From: Blasia pusilla
Lineage: Eukaryota > Marchantiophyta > Marchantiopsida > Blasiales
DNA length: 64,000 nucleotides
Assembly (NCBI GenBank): GCA_050084515.1
Contig: CM114271.1
Span: forward strand, 23,808,001-23,872,000
Direction of reading: 5' to 3'
Shown: positions 60,641-64,000 of the stretch, one piece after another
Layout: the number at the start of each line of letters is the position of its first letter
Position numbering within the stretch: position 1 is the first letter of the stretch
The notes under the pieces: model-generated
The model's input: the letters and a program-made list of their open reading frames with translations, nothing else
Told to the model about the DNA's origin: nothing
Databases searched by the model: none
Made by a program: the position numbers and the translations under genes

Positions 60641-61093
60641 ATTGTTGAAGCGCTTCACTTGTCTAGCTTGAGGGATCTTCAAATGGTAGACCAAAACTCT
60701 TGTACCCTTGTGGTCTTCTTACCGCAACTAATTTTCAGCAAACTTTTGTTGGTGCAGAGAAAAAGGCGTAACTGCTTTCCGCGTCTCCGAATTCGAAGTT
60801 CGTATCCATGGACATACTAAAGCATGCTGCTCTAAGAGGTGTCGGGGCGTGTAGATTTACATTTGAAGGAGAAAAGGTGCGGTAACTACCTGTGTAAAAA
60901 CAAACTTTATTGAATAACAGTACAAAATTTCAAAACAAGCAACTGTTCCAACGTCTGGAACAGTATTACTTTAGACTATGGCCACTGCTGACACCTCTAT
61001 TATTACATATGGTCTGAGCAAGCATATGTGCTGATAATGGGTGTAGCCAACTTCGATGTAGATTTATCCTTGACCCAAATGTGGACCCATTGT
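60641..61093. other. Space between glutamine synthetase and a possible convergent exon
   Basis: This is the 3' UTR zone of the glutamine synthetase gene; no AATAAA was found on the plus strand close to the stop. On the minus strand an AATAAA lies at 60911-60906, about 185 bases after the stop of the possible minus-strand exon, and could be its polyadenylation signal. Confidence 0.35.
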
Positions 61094-61300
61094 TCAATTG
61101 GAGTAATACATCTCATGAATCTTTGTCCGTGTTGCTGCCCTTGGCACACTCTTTATTCTTTGATTCGTAGTCACATTCTTGATGATCTGATTCGTAAGAA
61201 GCAGCCACTGAATGATCTCTCCTTGAGCCTTGGCCACTATGCCCATGTTGCACACATAGCACCCAGTTACGAGGAAGCCCGATAATGACTCTGTTGTATT
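61094..61300 (-). CDS. Possible 3'-terminal exon of an unassigned minus-strand gene
   Basis: A minus-strand frame ends with TGA at 61096-61094 and reads GCYVCNMGIVAKAQGEIIQW, LLLTNQIIKNVTTNQRIKSV, then ATRTKIHEMYYSN. An acceptor-like AATACAACAG precedes it near 61300, and a minus-strand AATAAA follows the stop at a normal 3' UTR distance. I do not recognise the family, and upstream exons were not found. The plus strand is also open over much of this interval, so chance cannot be excluded. Confidence 0.25.
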   Translation of the reverse strand, partial: NTTESLSGFLVTGCYVCNMGIVAKAQGEIIQWLLLTNQIIKNVTTNQRIKSVPRAATRTKIHEMYYSN

Positions 61301-64000
61301 CGTTAGTTCAAGGCTTACGAGATCTCTAGAGGTCATCACAAATCTTCAACGCATAAATACTTCGTGCGAGTCTTGGGAAATTATCATGCATGTGGGTCCC
61401 CGGCCCCTCCAAGAATATGAATGCCTAAAGCTACTCCTTTAAAGGATGTCACTGTGAGGCCCGACTCCACCCGAAACAAGTTCACTCGTAAGTTGGCTCA
61501 CAATGAATTCCTCCGCACCCCCGAAAAAGTTCTCCCGGTAAATTGGCAGTAAACAAAACTTGCACGCGTCTTGGAATCTGCATGCCGCATGAGTGCTTGT
61601 CCTAGCCGCCGTACCTCTCATTTGCACATAGCTGAGACCTTTGCCCCTCGCTGAGAACTGTTGCATCTTAGCACTCATTATCAGCAGAGATCTGAAATGA
61701 CCCAGTTGTTCGTCCTAACGGAGCCCGCTGCCAACCACTTCCATAACCTCGCCGATGCTATCGTCTTAATGATCACGGTGCACATCCGCTGTGCAGATCC
61801 ATGGGAAGAATCGACGGCGACGAACGACTGGACAGGCGCGGTCTGTCGGCTGTCTCCCTGTCGCGAAGGGGAAAAATCCCCCTTACCAAGAAGGCCCCCT
61901 TCTTTCTCCTCGGGGCCGGTTTTGGCCCCTGGAGGTTTTTTTTCCTTTCTATGCCCCCTCATTTGTATCCTGACGGGTTTCCCATCCTATTTTCTATTTA
62001 TTATTATTACCAAGAAACATGGGGAAGGCTGTTTCACTAGAAACTTGTGCTTCTTCACAATAGCCTCTATCCGTACCCGTATCATCTAGATCTCATTTCA
62101 TACATGTGCCCTAAGAAATTCCGTTCCTTACGCACGTCATCATTCCTCTCCTCCGGTCTACAAATCCCAAAAGCGGTGGGCGGATCCACAAACCCGCTTT
62201 TGGGATTTGTAGATCCGTCCCTCTGGAAGTTTGTCGGAGGCACATTGCTATCAAATGCATCGGATTCACCCTCGACAACTCGCCATATAATCGTACCGTT
62301 CATCGACTGCCGGCGCTGCCCCATTCCTTGCACTGTCATTCCCCATAGATCCACGGTGTAGTGTAGCCTTCACGCTCCTGAAGATTCCCGCTAATCAATG
62401 CTTTCGTGAACTCTCATCCCGTCCCAACTTCCAACTCCGCCGCTGCTGAGGGTTCCCGGAAGGTTGTTGGGGCATCTTCATGGTTCTATTTTTGTAGGGC
62501 TTTGGATACTTGAGGGACTCTTTGAGTCCCTCTTTGGTTTTTCTGATGTATTTTCATGCAGATTTTTTATGCTTGAACTTTCAACTCATGGAATTCACTT
62601 AGGTTCACAGTTGAGTCTTCATCAAATAGTGTTTTTACTCGGTGGTAGGAAATTTCATGTCATGGGGTTTCGTGGCTCAAAATTTTAATACAATTAGAAG
62701 TCTTACAATTTCTTACACCCAACTTAAAATATTTTCCCATGTCATTTTAAATCCCCTCACCTTCTCGTCGTGCTACCCCACTCCCATCACTTCGAATCAG
62801 GAAGGGAGAATTAGTCCGTAAATTCTTACTAAAATCAATGTCGAGAATTAGGGGTTCATACCTAACATGGAACTCTTTGCATAGCATGGGTAACCTTCCT
62901 AGGCAACCGAAAAAACCCATCTCGCCACTTTATTCTAAGAAGATGAAAAAGAATTCAAGGTTTGGATAAAAAAAACCGAAGAGCCGAACAAGATAAAATA
63001 AGTAATAAACCACACAATTTATTCCTTTGTTCTTCTAAGAAAATTTTCTTCCTATTCTTTTAATATCCACCGGTCATTCCACAATCTTGTAGCCCTAAAC
63101 GCCCCGTTAGATTTGAATACCCATGCCACCGCCTCGAACATTATGGGTTCAAGGGATCATTTGAAAATCACTCCTCTATAATAGATAATAGTATAGATTT
63201 CTGACTGAAGCAATACATCGAACCCATTATATATTTCCCTTCCTTTTAAATACTACTTTTGAATTTTATAATAACAAAGTTCCCTTTCGAGAGATGCCCC
63301 CATCCAGTTCTTTGAAGGATGATGAAAGTCTTGGCATAAATCTACACTCCATATGTATTCTTCCTACTGCCACAATACACAAGATATGTCTCCCTACACT
63401 AACATGGCAGTTGGCACACAATCTATGCCTATTTTAACGCTAAGAAAATGCAATTATAAAAGAATGCCTCGTTGATTAGGTTGTATTGGTGAGGTGGAGA
63501 GTGAACGGCACCATAAGGGACGATAGCTTGTGGATTTATAAACGTACGACAATTGGAAAAAAGTGATGAACCTCAATTAAAACGCATGATGGAAAGAGAT
63601 TTAGGGTCGTCAAAGAATCAAGTATCCTAAGGCTGGCCTGAAAAAAAAGAAAAAGTGGGCACTCCCCCTATCGACTAAACTCACCTACAGCATAGACCAT
63701 TTTTCTTTTTGAAATTTTTGAAATTTTTCGGAACATGATTATTTGTCCCACGTTATAGAAGGGCTCCACCCATTTCGTGTGACGCTTCCAAACCCCATAA
63801 TCTTAAGCGCTCTTACACATAACCGAAACACCTCGTAGCACTTTCACACGAATCATGTGATCAGTTCCAACTATGAATCTTAAAATGAAATCTAAGGTGC
63901 ATGTCAGAAACATCAACACCTCCATCAACATGCCAAGGCCAATGCCACAAGTGGCCTACGTGCTCGTATATGTAGTTTTCCTTTTCGCAAATAAAAAACA
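61301..64000. other. Right-end region without supported genes
   Basis: Short overlapping frames occur at 61440-62360, none recognisable. One 20-bp hairpin is listed separately. From about 62690 to the end the DNA is AT-rich with stop codons in all frames. No tRNA, rRNA or transposase motif was seen. Confidence 0.4.
62157..62213. repeat. 20-bp perfect inverted repeat, 17-nt loop
   Basis: Arm 62157-62176 (TCTACAAATCCCAAAAGCGG) is exactly complementary to 62194-62213. With the weak symmetry just inside the arms it resembles the core of a small foldback element. Confidence 0.85.

Noticed and set aside
1-64000. CRISPR arrays, bacterial operons or phage-type systems
   Set aside because: There is no regularly spaced short repeat array and no polycistronic bacterial gene layout; the genes have spliceosomal introns.

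Overview
The window looks like nuclear DNA of a green plant. The genes are split by many GT-AG introns and encode plant-type proteins: an organelle-type pseudouridine synthase of the SVR1 kind, an EDR2-like PH/START/DUF1336 protein, and a eukaryotic (GSII) glutamine synthetase. Introns of about 100 to 1100 bp argue against Selaginella-like tiny introns. The mix of Ty3-like gag elements, a jockey-like LINE tail, a tRNA-derived SINE and a piggyBac-like transposase points to a non-seed land plant or streptophyte alga. That placement is inference; the species cannot be read from the sequence.

Layout. (1) 295-2621 (+): the 3' eight exons of a pseudouridine synthase gene whose 5' end lies outside the window. 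(2) 2.6-10.6 kb: mostly unannotatable intergenic DNA, with one perfect 33-bp hairpin near 3.6 kb. (3) 10582-21118 (+): a complete 22-exon EDR2-like gene (768 aa) whose exon phases all fit; intron 2 carries a copy of a dispersed SINE-like repeat. (4) 21-35 kb: repeat-rich, with a broken piggyBac-like transposase (minus strand, 25.9-27.5 kb), tandem duplications, a 379-bp foldback element and a decayed gag-protease element (32.6-35.0 kb). (5) 36.8-40.4 kb: a cluster of broken coding blocks including two tandem FCP1/NIF-type HAD phosphatase-like modules. (6) 40.3-48.5 kb: palindrome cluster, minisatellites, a tRNA-headed SINE and a 5'-truncated LINE. (7) 49.2-52.9 kb: a decayed protein-kinase-like block followed on the same strand by a linker/coiled-coil ORF and a second gag copy. 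(8) 56917-60640 (+): a complete 13-exon cytosolic-type glutamine synthetase (366 aa). (9) 60.6-64 kb: little beyond a possible minus-strand terminal exon and one hairpin.

The three intact or partly visible host genes are unrelated in pathway (plastid RNA modification, lipid-binding defence regulator, nitrogen assimilation) and are each transcribed from their own locus, as is normal for a plant nuclear genome. Everything between them is best read as layered transposon debris. Exon boundaries were deduced by hand from reading-frame continuity, GT-AG sites and family knowledge; no alignment or transcript evidence was available.
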